From Rhodobacter sp. (GTDB lineage Bacteria > Pseudomonadota > Alphaproteobacteria > Rhodobacterales > Rhodobacteraceae), in contig JAIXVS010000138.1 of assembly GCA_027482795.1 (NCBI GenBank), positions 1 to 21,939 on the forward strand: a stretch of DNA of 21,939 nucleotides. Direction: 5' to 3'. The notes beneath the pieces are model-generated. The model had not been told where the DNA came from. It worked only from the letters and a program-made list of their open reading frames with translations, and made no database searches. Every line of letters starts with the position of its first letter. Positions within the stretch are counted from its first letter, which is position 1. A program made the position numbers and the translations under genes. Below, one piece after another: positions 15,884-21,939 of this stretch.

Positions 15884-15963
15884 TTTGCCGAAGAATCTGC
15901 CTGATTCGGCCTTTAACCCAGCGTGATTCGCGCTATTGATTCGTTTACCTCTTTCTGCGATTC
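15791..15963. promoter_or_regulatory. Cluster of eight GANTC (CcrM-type) sites upstream of rpoD
   Basis: GATTC or GAATC begins at 15791, 15829, 15851, 15893, 15903, 15925, 15938 and 15959: three in the 3' end of dnaG and five in the 127-base gap before rpoD. GANTC is the target of the alphaproteobacterial cell-cycle methyltransferase CcrM. Chance expectation in a stretch this short is below one. Four of the five intergenic copies are the hexamer GATTCG. Function as a methylation-sensitive rpoD control region is inference. Confidence 0.6.
15887..15914 (+). terminator. Weak hairpin after dnaG
   Basis: GCCGAA (15887-15892) pairs with TTCGGC (15905-15910) around a 12-base loop and is followed by only CTTT. 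It could attenuate dnaG transcripts before rpoD. Stem and U-tract are both short, so this may not be a real terminator. Confidence 0.25.
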
Positions 15964-16010
15964 GTTATTCTACCGCAGACACCCCTAGACCCCGTAGGAG
16001 CGCCTTGGCC

Positions 16011-18002
16011 ATGAGCGACAGCGACGATCAAAAACCCGATGCCGATGATGGCGAGGCCACGCTAGACCTTTCGCAAGCTGCCGTAAAACGCATGATCGCC
16101 GATGCGCGCGAGCGCGGCTATATCACCTATGAACAGCTGAATCAGGTGATGCCGCCCGACCAAGTGTCGGGCGATCAGATTGAAGATGTTATGGCGATGC
16201 TGTCCGAAATGGGCATCAACGTGGTTGAAGATGACGAGGTTGAAGAGGGCGAGGCCCCCGTTGTGGGCGAGCTGGTGGAAACAGGCGGCGGCAACCGCGA
16301 TGTGGCCGTGGTGGGCAGCAGTGCCGAGGCGCTAGACCGCACCGACGACCCTGTGCGCATGTATCTGCGCGAAATGGGCAGTGTGGAACTGCTATCGCGC
16401 GAAGGCGAAATTGCCATTGCCAAGCGCATCGAAGCGGGCCGCAACACGATGATTGCGGGCCTGTGCGAAAGCCCGCTGACCTTTCAGGCCATTATCATTT
16501 GGCGCGACGAACTTCTGAACGAAGACATCCTTCTGCGCGATGTGATCGATTTGGAAGCGACCTTTGGCCGATCGCTCGATGGCGAAGAGGGCATGGTTGG
16601 CGCCGATTTAGAAGGCGTCGATCTGGACGGTGCCCCCCGCGCGCCCAAGGGCGAGGAAGAGCCAGAGCTGGACGCAGACGGCAACCCGCTGATGCGCGGC
16701 GATGATGATGACGATGACGAAGACGGCGCATCGATGTCGCTGGCGGCGATGGAAGCCACGCTAAAGCCCAAGGTTTTGGAAACGCTGGACGCCATTGCAC
16801 AAGGCTATGAAAAGCTGGCCGAAATGCAAGATTTGCGTATGTCGGCCACCCTGTCGGACAGCCGCGGCTTTTCCGAAAAGGCCGAGGCAGACTATCAAAA
16901 ACTGCGCAGCGAGATTGTGGTTTATGTGAATGAATTGCATCTGCACAACAACCGTATCGAAGCGCTGATTGACCAGCTGTACGGCATCAACCGCAAGATC
17001 ATGTCGATCAATTCATCGATGGTGAAATTGGCCGATGCCGCGCGGATCAACCGCCGCGAGTTTATCGATGAGTACCAAGGTTATGAATTAGACCCGACAT
17101 GGGTTGACCGCATGGCCGCCAAATCGGGGCGCGGCTGGCAGGCGTTGATGGAACGCTCGCGCGATAAGGTCGAAGAATTGCGCGTGGAAATGGCCACTGT
17201 GGGCCAATACATCGGCGTGGATATTTCCGAATTCCGCCGCATTGTGAACCAAGTGCAAAAGGGCGAGAAAGAGGCGCGTCAGGCCAAAAAGGAAATGGTC
17301 GAGGCGAACCTGCGTTTGGTGATTTCGATTGCGAAAAAATACACCAACCGCGGCCTGCAATTCTTGGATTTGATTCAGGAAGGGAACATTGGCCTGATGA
17401 AGGCCGTGGATAAGTTTGAATATCGGCGCGGGTATAAGTTTTCGACCTATGCGACCTGGTGGATTAGGCAGGCGATTACGCGCAGCATTGCCGATCAGGC
17501 CCGCACCATCCGTATTCCTGTGCATATGATTGAAACCATTAACAAATTGGTGCGCACGGGCCGCCAGATGCTGCACGAAATTGGGCGCGAACCCACGCCC
17601 GAGGAGTTGGCCGAAAAGCTGCAAATGCCGCTTGAGAAGGTGTGCAAGGTGATGAAAATCGCCAAAGAACCGATTTCGCTGGAAACCCCGATTGGCGATG
17701 AAGAAGACAGCCAGCTGGGCGATTTTATCGAAGACAAAAACGCCATCCTGCCGCTGGACAGTGCCATTCAGGAAAACCTGAAAGAAACCACCACGCGGGT
17801 GCTGGCATCCCTAACGCCCCGCGAGGAACGGGTTTTGCGGATGCGCTTTGGCATTGGGATGAACACGGATCACACGCTGGAAGAGGTGGGGCAGCAGTTT
17901 TCCGTGACGCGGGAGCGGATCAGGCAGATTGAGGCAAAGGCGCTGCGGAAGTTGAAGCATCCGAGCAGGAGCAGGAAGTTGCGGAGTTTCTTGGATCAGT
18001 GA
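16011..18002 (+). CDS. rpoD: RNA polymerase primary sigma factor (sigma-70)
   Basis: 663-aa housekeeping sigma factor. Region 1.1 spans about residues 20-80 (AVKRMIADARERGYITYEQL); region 1.2 begins at DPVRMYLREMG near 112. A long non-conserved region follows and includes a run of acidic residues (GDDDDDDEDG). Regions 2.1-2.4 are at about 426-510 with FLDLIQEGNIGLMKAVDKF, YKFSTYATWWIRQAI and RTIRIPVHMIE. Region 4.2 (TLEEVGQQFSVTRERIRQIE) is followed by a normal LRSFLDQ end. The frame is open from 15936, but ATG 16011 gives MSDSDDQKPD and has GTAGGAG 10 nt upstream. The upstream gap holds the GANTC cluster; I could not fix a promoter in it. Confidence 0.98.
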   Translation: MSDSDDQKPDADDGEATLDLSQAAVKRMIADARERGYITYEQLNQVMPPDQVSGDQIEDVMAMLSEMGINVVEDDEVEEGEAPVVGELVETGGGNRDVAVVGSSAEALDRTDDPVRMYLREMGSVELLSREGEIAIAKRIEAGRNTMIAGLCESPLTFQAIIIWRDELLNEDILLRDVIDLEATFGRSLDGEEGMVGADLEGVDLDGAPRAPKGEEEPELDADGNPLMRGDDDDDDEDGASMSLAAMEATLKPKVLETLDAIAQGYEKLAEMQDLRMSATLSDSRGFSEKAEADYQKLRSEIVVYVNELHLHNNRIEALIDQLYGINRKIMSINSSMVKLADAARINRREFIDEYQGYELDPTWVDRMAAKSGRGWQALMERSRDKVEELRVEMATVGQYIGVDISEFRRIVNQVQKGEKEARQAKKEMVEANLRLVISIAKKYTNRGLQFLDLIQEGNIGLMKAVDKFEYRRGYKFSTYATWWIRQAITRSIADQARTIRIPVHMIETINKLVRTGRQMLHEIGREPTPEELAEKLQMPLEKVCKVMKIAKEPISLETPIGDEEDSQLGDFIEDKNAILPLDSAIQENLKETTTRVLASLTPREERVLRMRFGIGMNTDHTLEEVGQQFSVTRERIRQIEAKALRKLKHPSRSRKLRSFLDQ

Positions 18003-18015
18003 GGGGGGGTAAACT

Positions 18016-18237
18016 ATGGATGGCAGCAAGGTATATTTTGCGATTGGCTACGTGCTTGGCTTTTTGAGCTTCTGGGCATGTTGGATATACGCTGTCTTTA
18101 GTTTCGGATGGTTTCTTGGCATTGCGTTTGGTTGGATCCCGTCGCTAATCATTGCGTTGATCGTCGTCGTTGGTGGGCCGTTTTTGTTATTTTTTGGTCT
18201 TCTTTTCCTCGCCTACCTTTATCTTGCTCAAAACTAA
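18016..18237 (+). CDS. Small integral membrane protein (73 aa)
   Basis: Very hydrophobic 73-aa protein with two or three transmembrane stretches, about residues 7-27 (FAIGYVLGFLSFWACWIYAVF), 30-52 and 53-70, rich in Phe, Trp, Leu and Gly, and with few charges apart from the N-terminal MDGSK. AGGGGGGG directly after the rpoD stop gives a strong ribosome binding site for ATG 18016. A 60-base stretch (18061-18120) counts to 45% GC, clearly below rpoD, which suggests a foreign or fast-evolving gene. No family recognised. It may be co-transcribed with rpoD, 13 nt downstream of its stop. Confidence 0.65.
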   Translation: MDGSKVYFAIGYVLGFLSFWACWIYAVFSFGWFLGIAFGWIPSLIIALIVVVGGPFLLFFGLLFLAYLYLAQN

Positions 18238-18293
18238 ATGAGTTGCAGCGAGTGGGGTGCTTGCTTGCACTCACCACCCCTCCGCCCGACATG

Positions 18294-18311
18294 GTGCGTG
18301 AAATCACGCAC
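18294..18311. promoter_or_regulatory. Palindromic operator candidate for YefM-YoeB
   Basis: GTGCGTGA-AA-TCACGCAC is a perfect 8-bp inverted repeat around two A, ending 12 bases before the -35 box of the antitoxin promoter. Half of it (AATCACGCAC) recurs with one change as AATCACGTAC at 18340-18349, overlapping the -10 region. YefM-type antitoxins repress their own operon through such short palindromes, so this is a likely operator. Confidence 0.6.
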
Positions 18312-18323
18312 CCTGCGCCACAC

Positions 18324-18352
18324 TTGACAAAATATACGCAATCACGTACATT
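18324..18352 (+). promoter_or_regulatory. Sigma-70 promoter of yefM-yoeB (probably leaderless)
   Basis: TTGACA (18324-18329), a 17-base spacer and TACATT (18347-18352) form a near-consensus promoter. The antitoxin ATG is at 18359, 6 bases after the -10 box, which is where transcription should begin. No ribosome binding site fits in between, so the mRNA is predicted to start at or within a base or two of the start codon. Confidence 0.75.
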
Positions 18353-18358
18353 CTCGCC

Positions 18359-18631
18359 ATGAAACACATCTCCTCCACCGATCTGCGCGCCAATCTTTCC
18401 TCGGTCATGGACCGTGTGAATGACGATCATGAACCCGTCATCGTCACCCGCGCGGGGGGCAAGCCTGTGGTGCTGGTCAGTCTGGAAGACTGGTCCAGCA
18501 TGGATGAAACCACCTATCTGCTGGCCTCCCCCGCCAACAAGGCCGCGCTGGATAAGGCGTTGGATGACTACCGCCAAGGCCTTGGCATCACCCTGACCGA
18601 GCAAGAGTTTGACGAGCTGGCGGCCAAGTGA
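18359..18631 (+). CDS. yefM: Antitoxin of Phd/YefM family
   Basis: 90 aa. The N-terminal half is the DNA-binding, dimerising Phd/YefM fold: ISSTDLRANLSSVMDRVNDD, then EPVIVTRAGGKPVVLVSLEDWSSMDETTYLLASPANKAAL. These closely resemble E. coli YefM. The C-terminal part (ALDDYRQGLGITLTEQEF) is the flexible toxin-binding tail. It would neutralise YoeB and repress the operon. The start codon lies 6 bases after the promoter -10 box and has no ribosome binding site, so translation of a leaderless mRNA is likely. Its stop overlaps the toxin start (GTGA), the normal coupled arrangement. Confidence 0.94.
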   Translation: MKHISSTDLRANLSSVMDRVNDDHEPVIVTRAGGKPVVLVSLEDWSSMDETTYLLASPANKAALDKALDDYRQGLGITLTEQEFDELAAK

Positions 18632-18882
18632 ACGTCACCTTTCTGCCCGCCGCGTGGGATCATTGGCTGTATTGGCAGGAAACCGACAAGGCGATGTATC
18701 GCAAGGTGAACGGGCTGATTAAGGAGTGTTTGCGCCACCCCTTTGAGGGTACAGGCAAACCCGAACCCTTAAAGGGCGATCTGTCGGGAAACTGGTCGCG
18801 CCGCATCGACCGCGAGCATCGTTTGGTTTACCGCGTGGACGGCGATACCCTTATCATCGTGCAGTGCCGCTATCGCTACTAG
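18628..18882 (+). CDS. yoeB: Toxin of Txe/YoeB family, with Arg at the catalytic His83 position
   Basis: 84 aa, the same length as E. coli YoeB, a ribosome-dependent mRNA interferase. Shared segments include YWQETDK, PFEGTGKPEPLKG and LSGNWSRRI-EHRLVYRV. Catalytic Glu46 and Arg65 are present. The family end C-R-Y-H-Y is here CRYRY, so His83 is replaced by Arg (codon CGC, one base from CAC); Tyr84 is kept. The toxin may therefore be weakened or inactive. GTG start at 18628 overlaps the antitoxin stop by 4 bases. Its own stop shares the palindrome CTAG with the stop of the convergent phosphatase gene. Family assignment is firm; activity is uncertain. Confidence 0.92.
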   Translation: MNVTFLPAAWDHWLYWQETDKAMYRKVNGLIKECLRHPFEGTGKPEPLKGDLSGNWSRRIDREHRLVYRVDGDTLIIVQCRYRY

Positions 18883-19325
18883 GCAGCCCCAAACCTCTCC
18901 ACCAACCGCGCCTTAATCTCGTCCCGCGCCTGCCGATATGCCGCCAGTTTCTCCTCGCGCCCCGCGCCTATCGCGGTGGGGTCGAAAATCGGCCAATACA
19001 GCACTTCGACATGGGATGTTTTCGTCAGTTCCAACGCCTGCCGCTGGCTGGCGGGGGACAGGGCGATGATCAGGTCATAGGCCCCTAAATCCTCGCCATC
19101 GCGGATCATCTCGTCAAAACTGCGGCTGCGATGGCGCGACAGTTCGATCCCCAGCTCGGCGCAGACGGCGATGGAAAACCCGTCAATTTCCAGATCATTC
19201 TTCACCCCCGCCGACTGCACATAGGCGCGCTGGCCGTAGAGTTTTTTCATCAGCCCCTCGGCCATGGGGGAACGCACGGCGTTATGATCGCAGCAAAACA
19301 GCACCGCTTGGGGGAAATTTGGCAT
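18879..19325 (-). CDS. Low-molecular-weight phosphotyrosine phosphatase / ArsC-like protein
   Basis: 148 aa. The active-site loop is CDHNAVRS: Cys12 and Arg18 form the CX5R motif, and N, S and the following PMAE match the LMW-PTP/arsenate reductase superfamily. FDPTA near residue 120 supplies the general-acid Asp. I cannot tell whether the substrate is phosphotyrosine or arsenate. The start is ATG 19325, one base after the UPF0262 stop, with GGGGGATGTAGG as ribosome binding site; a longer frame to 19349 lies inside the upstream gene. Third gene of hisD-UPF0262-phosphatase, a linkage I know from Rhodobacterales. It ends convergently against yoeB with overlapping stop codons. Confidence 0.9.
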   Translation of the reverse strand: MPNFPQAVLFCCDHNAVRSPMAEGLMKKLYGQRAYVQSAGVKNDLEIDGFSIAVCAELGIELSRHRSRSFDEMIRDGEDLGAYDLIIALSPASQRQALELTKTSHVEVLYWPIFDPTAIGAGREEKLAAYRQARDEIKARLVERFGAA

Positions 19326-19326
19326 C

Positions 19327-19803
19327 CTACATCCCCCACTGCAAAACACAGATCAGCGTGAACAGCCGCCGTGCGGTGTCTTTGTCAAGGCTGGCCTTGC
19401 CGTCCAGCCGTTCTTGCAGCACGGCGGCGCCCTCATTGTGAATGCCGCGCCGCGCCATGTCGATCGCTTCAATCTGGGCAGGGGCAAGGCGTTTGACGGC
19501 ATCGAAATAGCTGTCACAGATTTGGAAGTAATCCTTCACAATCTGCCGAAATGGGCCAAGGGACAGGTGAAATTCCGCCGCCTTTTCGCCCGCCTCGGAT
19601 GTCACATCCACCACAAGCCGCCCTTCGCGGATGGCAAGGGCCATGTGATAGGGGCCGCTGGGCCGCCCTTCGCGGGCGGGCAGGGCGAAGTGGTTTTCTT
19701 CCAGCAGGTCGTAAATCGCCACGCGGCGTTCTTGTTCAATTTCGGGCGTGGGCAGGGTTAGGCCCGCCTCGTCGATATGGATTTTGGTAATGCGGTCGCT
19801 CAT
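19327..19803 (-). CDS. UPF0262 family protein
   Basis: 158 aa, an uncharacterised cytosolic family of alphaproteobacteria commonly linked to hisD. Recognised from the start MSDRITKIHIDEAGL, the middle ERRVAIYDLLEENHF and PFRQIVKDYFQICDSYF, and the end RRLFTLICVLQWGM. Length is typical. The start ATG overlaps the hisD stop (ATGA), and GGGGGGCAGGA precedes it, so it is translationally coupled to hisD. Helical C-terminal half; no signal peptide or membrane segment. Biochemical role not known. Confidence 0.93.
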   Translation of the reverse strand: MSDRITKIHIDEAGLTLPTPEIEQERRVAIYDLLEENHFALPAREGRPSGPYHMALAIREGRLVVDVTSEAGEKAAEFHLSLGPFRQIVKDYFQICDSYFDAVKRLAPAQIEAIDMARRGIHNEGAAVLQERLDGKASLDKDTARRLFTLICVLQWGM

Positions 19804-21110
19804 TCCTGCCCCCCATTCAATGCATCAAGGCGCGCGCGCACCGACAAGCCATGCGCCTGCAAGCTTTCCGATGTTGCCAAGCGTTCGGCGGCGGGGCCAA
19901 TGGCGCGCAAAGCCTCGGGTGTCATTTTCGCCAGAGTCGTGCGTTTCATGAAATCCAGCACCGACAGGCCAGATGAGAACCGCGCAGACCGCGCGGTGGG
20001 CAGCACGTGGTTTGGCCCGCCGACATAATCGCCAATCGCCTCGGGTGTCCAAGCGCCCAAGAAAATCGCGCCCGCATGGGTGATTTGCGCGGCCAGCGCG
20101 TCGGGGTCGCCCACGCATAACTCCAAGTGTTCGGGCGCGATGCGGTTGGAAAGCGCCGCCGCCTGCGCCAGCGTTTCCACCAAAATCACCGCGCCATGCG
20201 CCGCCCACGATGCCCCCGCAATCGCGCGGCGTTCAAGGGTTTCCAAACGCGCCTCGACTGCCGCCGCCACGGCACGGCCAAAACCTGCATCGGTGGTGAT
20301 TAGGATAGACTGCGCCGATGCGTCATGTTCGGCCTGCGCCAGCAGATCAAGGGCAATCCAATCGGGGTTATTGTCGCCATCGGCAATAATCAACACCTCG
20401 GACGGCCCTGCAATCATATCAATGCCCACGCGGCCAAAGACGCGGCGCTTGGCGGCGGCGACATAGGCGTTGCCGGGCCCCGTGATCTTATCGACAGGGG
20501 CGATGGTTTCCGTGCCATAGGCCAGCGCGGCAATCGCCTGCGCGCCGCCGATGCGGTAAATCTCGTCCACGCCAGCGATTTGGGCGGCGAGCAACACCAG
20601 CGGGTTCACCGCCCCGCGCGGGGTGGGGCAGACAATGGCAAGGCGTTCAACCCCTGCCACTTTGGCAGGGATCGCGTTCATCAACACCGATGACGGATAG
20701 CTTGCCGTGCCACCCGGCACATAAAGCCCCGCCGCCGAAACGGGTGTCCAGCGCCAGCCCATCTCTGCGCCCGTCTCCTCGACCCACATCTCATCGCGCG
20801 GTAATTGCCGCGCGTGATAATCGCGGATTCGGGCGGCGGCCAGTTCCAGCGCCGCTCGGTCGTCTGCGGATACCTTGGCGATCTCGGCTTCAATCTCGGC
20901 AGGGGAAAAGGCCAGCGTGGCGGGGGTTAGGGCCAGATGGTCAAACTTGGCGGTCAGCTCAATCACGGCTGCGTCGCCGCGCGTGCGCACATCGGCAATG
21001 ATTGCGGCCACGTCGCGGTCTACATCCTCGGCCTCTTCGCGCTTCATACCCAAGAGCGCGCTAAACTGCGCCTCGAAATCTGCATCTGACTGGCTGAAAA
21101 ACACTGGCAT
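19800..21110 (-). CDS. hisD: Histidinol dehydrogenase
   Basis: 436 aa, performs the last two steps of histidine synthesis: L-histidinol to L-histidine with two NAD+, zinc dependent, cytosolic. Family motifs are clear: GLYVPGGTASYPSSVLM, KITGPGNAYVAAAKR, GPSEVLIIAD, LLAQAEHD (zinc ligands Gln and His), IAPEHLELC (catalytic Glu-His pair) and GGPNHVLPT (His). The protein starts MPVFFSQSDADFE with GAGGG 4-5 nt upstream of the ATG. Length is standard. It begins 85 nt after the metG stop and its stop overlaps UPF0262 by 4 bases. No other his gene is in the window. Confidence 0.97.
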   Translation of the reverse strand: MPVFFSQSDADFEAQFSALLGMKREEAEDVDRDVAAIIADVRTRGDAAVIELTAKFDHLALTPATLAFSPAEIEAEIAKVSADDRAALELAAARIRDYHARQLPRDEMWVEETGAEMGWRWTPVSAAGLYVPGGTASYPSSVLMNAIPAKVAGVERLAIVCPTPRGAVNPLVLLAAQIAGVDEIYRIGGAQAIAALAYGTETIAPVDKITGPGNAYVAAAKRRVFGRVGIDMIAGPSEVLIIADGDNNPDWIALDLLAQAEHDASAQSILITTDAGFGRAVAAAVEARLETLERRAIAGASWAAHGAVILVETLAQAAALSNRIAPEHLELCVGDPDALAAQITHAGAIFLGAWTPEAIGDYVGGPNHVLPTARSARFSSGLSVLDFMKRTTLAKMTPEALRAIGPAAERLATSESLQAHGLSVRARLDALNGGQE

Positions 21111-21142
21111 CGCGCCCTCACATTTTCGGGGTCATCCCCAAC

Positions 21143-21172
21143 TTTCATACAGGTGAAAATATCCTCGCCGAA
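21143..21172 (-). repeat. Possible Rhodobacterales intergenic element (GAGGATATTTT type)
   Basis: On the minus strand the metG-hisD gap contains GGCGAGGATATTTTCACC followed by TGTATGAAAG. I recall GAGGATATTTT-like strings recurring downstream of genes in this bacterial group. That is memory, not shown by this window, where it occurs once. It could instead be a ribosome binding site followed by chance sequence. Confidence 0.25.
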
Positions 21173-21195
21173 GGCACGCCTGCGCAAGTGCGCCC

Positions 21196-21939
21196 TTAGT
21201 CGCGCTTGCCCGAAAACTTGGCCGCCCAAGCCGCGCGCTCTTCGTCGGTGATTTTGCGGAACAGGTTTTCGGGCACGTCAAAGCCGTGGCCTGCGGGCAG
21301 TTTGCGCAGATCAGCGGCGATGTCGCTGGGCCATGTCCAATCGTCGCAGTGCAGCGCCGTCATCATCGCCTCGGCCGCGTCAGGGATAAAGGGGCGCGAG
21401 AGGATGGCGTAAAGGCGGATCAAATTCAACGATAGCGCGATGATGGTTTTGGCCTGCGCCTCGTCTGTCTTAATCACACTCCACGGCGCGGCTGATTGCA
21501 GATATTCATTGCCCAAAACCCACAGGGCGCGCAAATCTTCGGCCCCGCGCCGCACCATGATTTTGTCCATCGACGTTTGATAGGCGGCCAAACCTTCGCT
21601 TAGGGCAGTAATCAAGTCCTGCTCGCGCGCGCCGAATTCACCCGCTGCGGGCACCTCGCCCGAAAATTTGGACGCGCAGAATTTCGTCACGCGGCTGACC
21701 AAATTGCCCAGCACATCGGCAAGGTCTTTGTTGACGGATGCCTGAAAATTTTCCCACGTAAATTCGCTATCGGCGGATTCGGGGGCGTGCGACAGCAGCC
21801 ACCAGCGCCAATAATCGGCGGGCAGGATCGACAGGGCCTGATCCATAAACACTCCGCGCCCTTGGCTGGTGGAAAACTGGCCGCCATCATAGTTTAGGTA
21901 ATTGAACGATTTTAGATAATCGACCAGCTTCCACGGCTC
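21196..21939 (-). CDS. metG: Methionyl-tRNA synthetase, C-terminal part, runs off the window
   Basis: The frame is open to the window edge; 247 codons are visible, the last part of a roughly 570-aa enzyme that charges tRNA-Met. Residues YDGGQFSTSQGRGVFMDQA near the edge hold the KMSKS loop in the form QFSTS, followed by LPADYWRWWLLSHAPES, typical of this MetG class. The remainder is the helical anticodon-binding domain (NLVSRVTKFC, NEYLQSAAPWSVIK, LNLIRLYAILSRPF) and a short end KFSGKRD with no extra tRNA-binding domain. The Met at 21852 is internal, not a start. Stop at 21196-21198; hisD follows on the same strand after 85 nt. Confidence 0.95.
   Translation of the reverse strand, partial: EPWKLVDYLKSFNYLNYDGGQFSTSQGRGVFMDQALSILPADYWRWWLLSHAPESADSEFTWENFQASVNKDLADVLGNLVSRVTKFCASKFSGEVPAAGEFGAREQDLITALSEGLAAYQTSMDKIMVRRGAEDLRALWVLGNEYLQSAAPWSVIKTDEAQAKTIIALSLNLIRLYAILSRPFIPDAAEAMMTALHCDDWTWPSDIAADLRKLPAGHGFDVPENLFRKITDEERAAWAAKFSGKRD

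Noticed and set aside
15936..15970. TTGATT and TTATTC as rpoD promoter boxes
   Set aside because: The spacing (23 bases) is too long for a sigma-70 promoter; I could not fix a better pair, so no promoter is called.
18241..18293. Short GTGC/GCAC and GAGTG/CACTC pairings after the small membrane protein gene
   Set aside because: Stems of 4-5 bp that exclude each other and no U-tract; too weak for a terminator call.
21865..21890. KMSKS loop of MetG reading QFSTS as a defective enzyme
   Set aside because: Variation of this loop (FSTS forms) is known in this MetG class and the rest of the protein is normal, so I do not treat it as a defect.
1..21939. CRISPR array, tRNA or rRNA gene, transposase or attachment site
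   Set aside because: Looked for on both strands; no spaced direct repeats of CRISPR length, no cloverleaf-like stretch and no transposase-like protein seen.

Overview
The window looks like a chromosomal segment of an alphaproteobacterium, most likely of the Rhodobacterales (Roseobacter/Rhodobacter relatives). Reasons: GC-rich codon use, a soxBDAG heterotetrameric sarcosine oxidase operon, a dnaG-rpoD pair, a hisD-UPF0262-LMW phosphatase run, a trio of Tad-type pseudopilin genes, and a clustered set of GANTC (CcrM-type) sites. Almost everything is coding. I see no tRNA, rRNA, CRISPR array or transposase.

Layout. (1) 1-2670: the 5' part of glpX (minus) and a 61-aa minus-strand gene. A plus-strand two-gene cassette follows, encoding a putative outer-membrane protein and an exported subtilisin-like S8 peptidase. 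The cassette lies between glpX and hom, which are usually neighbours in this group. A short 15-bp tandem repeat and a hairpin separate the peptidase gene from hom. (2) 2661-5202 (minus): pirin, a tiny lipoprotein and homoserine dehydrogenase. (3) 5330-8520 (minus): a tadG-TadE-TadE operon for surface pilus or pseudopilin-like proteins. (4) 8797-13940 (plus): soxB-soxD-soxA-soxG, for demethylation of sarcosine with transfer of the C1 unit to tetrahydrofolate. (5) 13955-18237 (plus): dnaG (primase), rpoD (sigma-70) and a small membrane protein. The dnaG-rpoD junction is dense in GANTC. (6) 18290-18882 (plus): a YefM-YoeB toxin-antitoxin module with its own sigma-70 promoter, apparently giving a leaderless transcript. 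(7) 18879-21110 (minus): hisD, UPF0262 and a low-molecular-weight phosphatase, tightly overlapped. (8) 21196-21939 (minus): the C-terminal part of metG.

How the genes relate. Core metabolism (Thr/Met, His, gluconeogenesis, C1 metabolism) and replication/transcription genes form the backbone. The likely accessory material is the S8 peptidase/outer-membrane protein cassette and the block of small membrane protein plus YefM-YoeB wedged between rpoD and the hisD cluster. Both are visibly less GC-rich or out of their usual context. The observations I rate highest are the GANTC cluster upstream of rpoD, the peptidase/outer-membrane protein cassette with its short overlapping leader ORF, and the YoeB copy whose catalytic His83 position is Arg.
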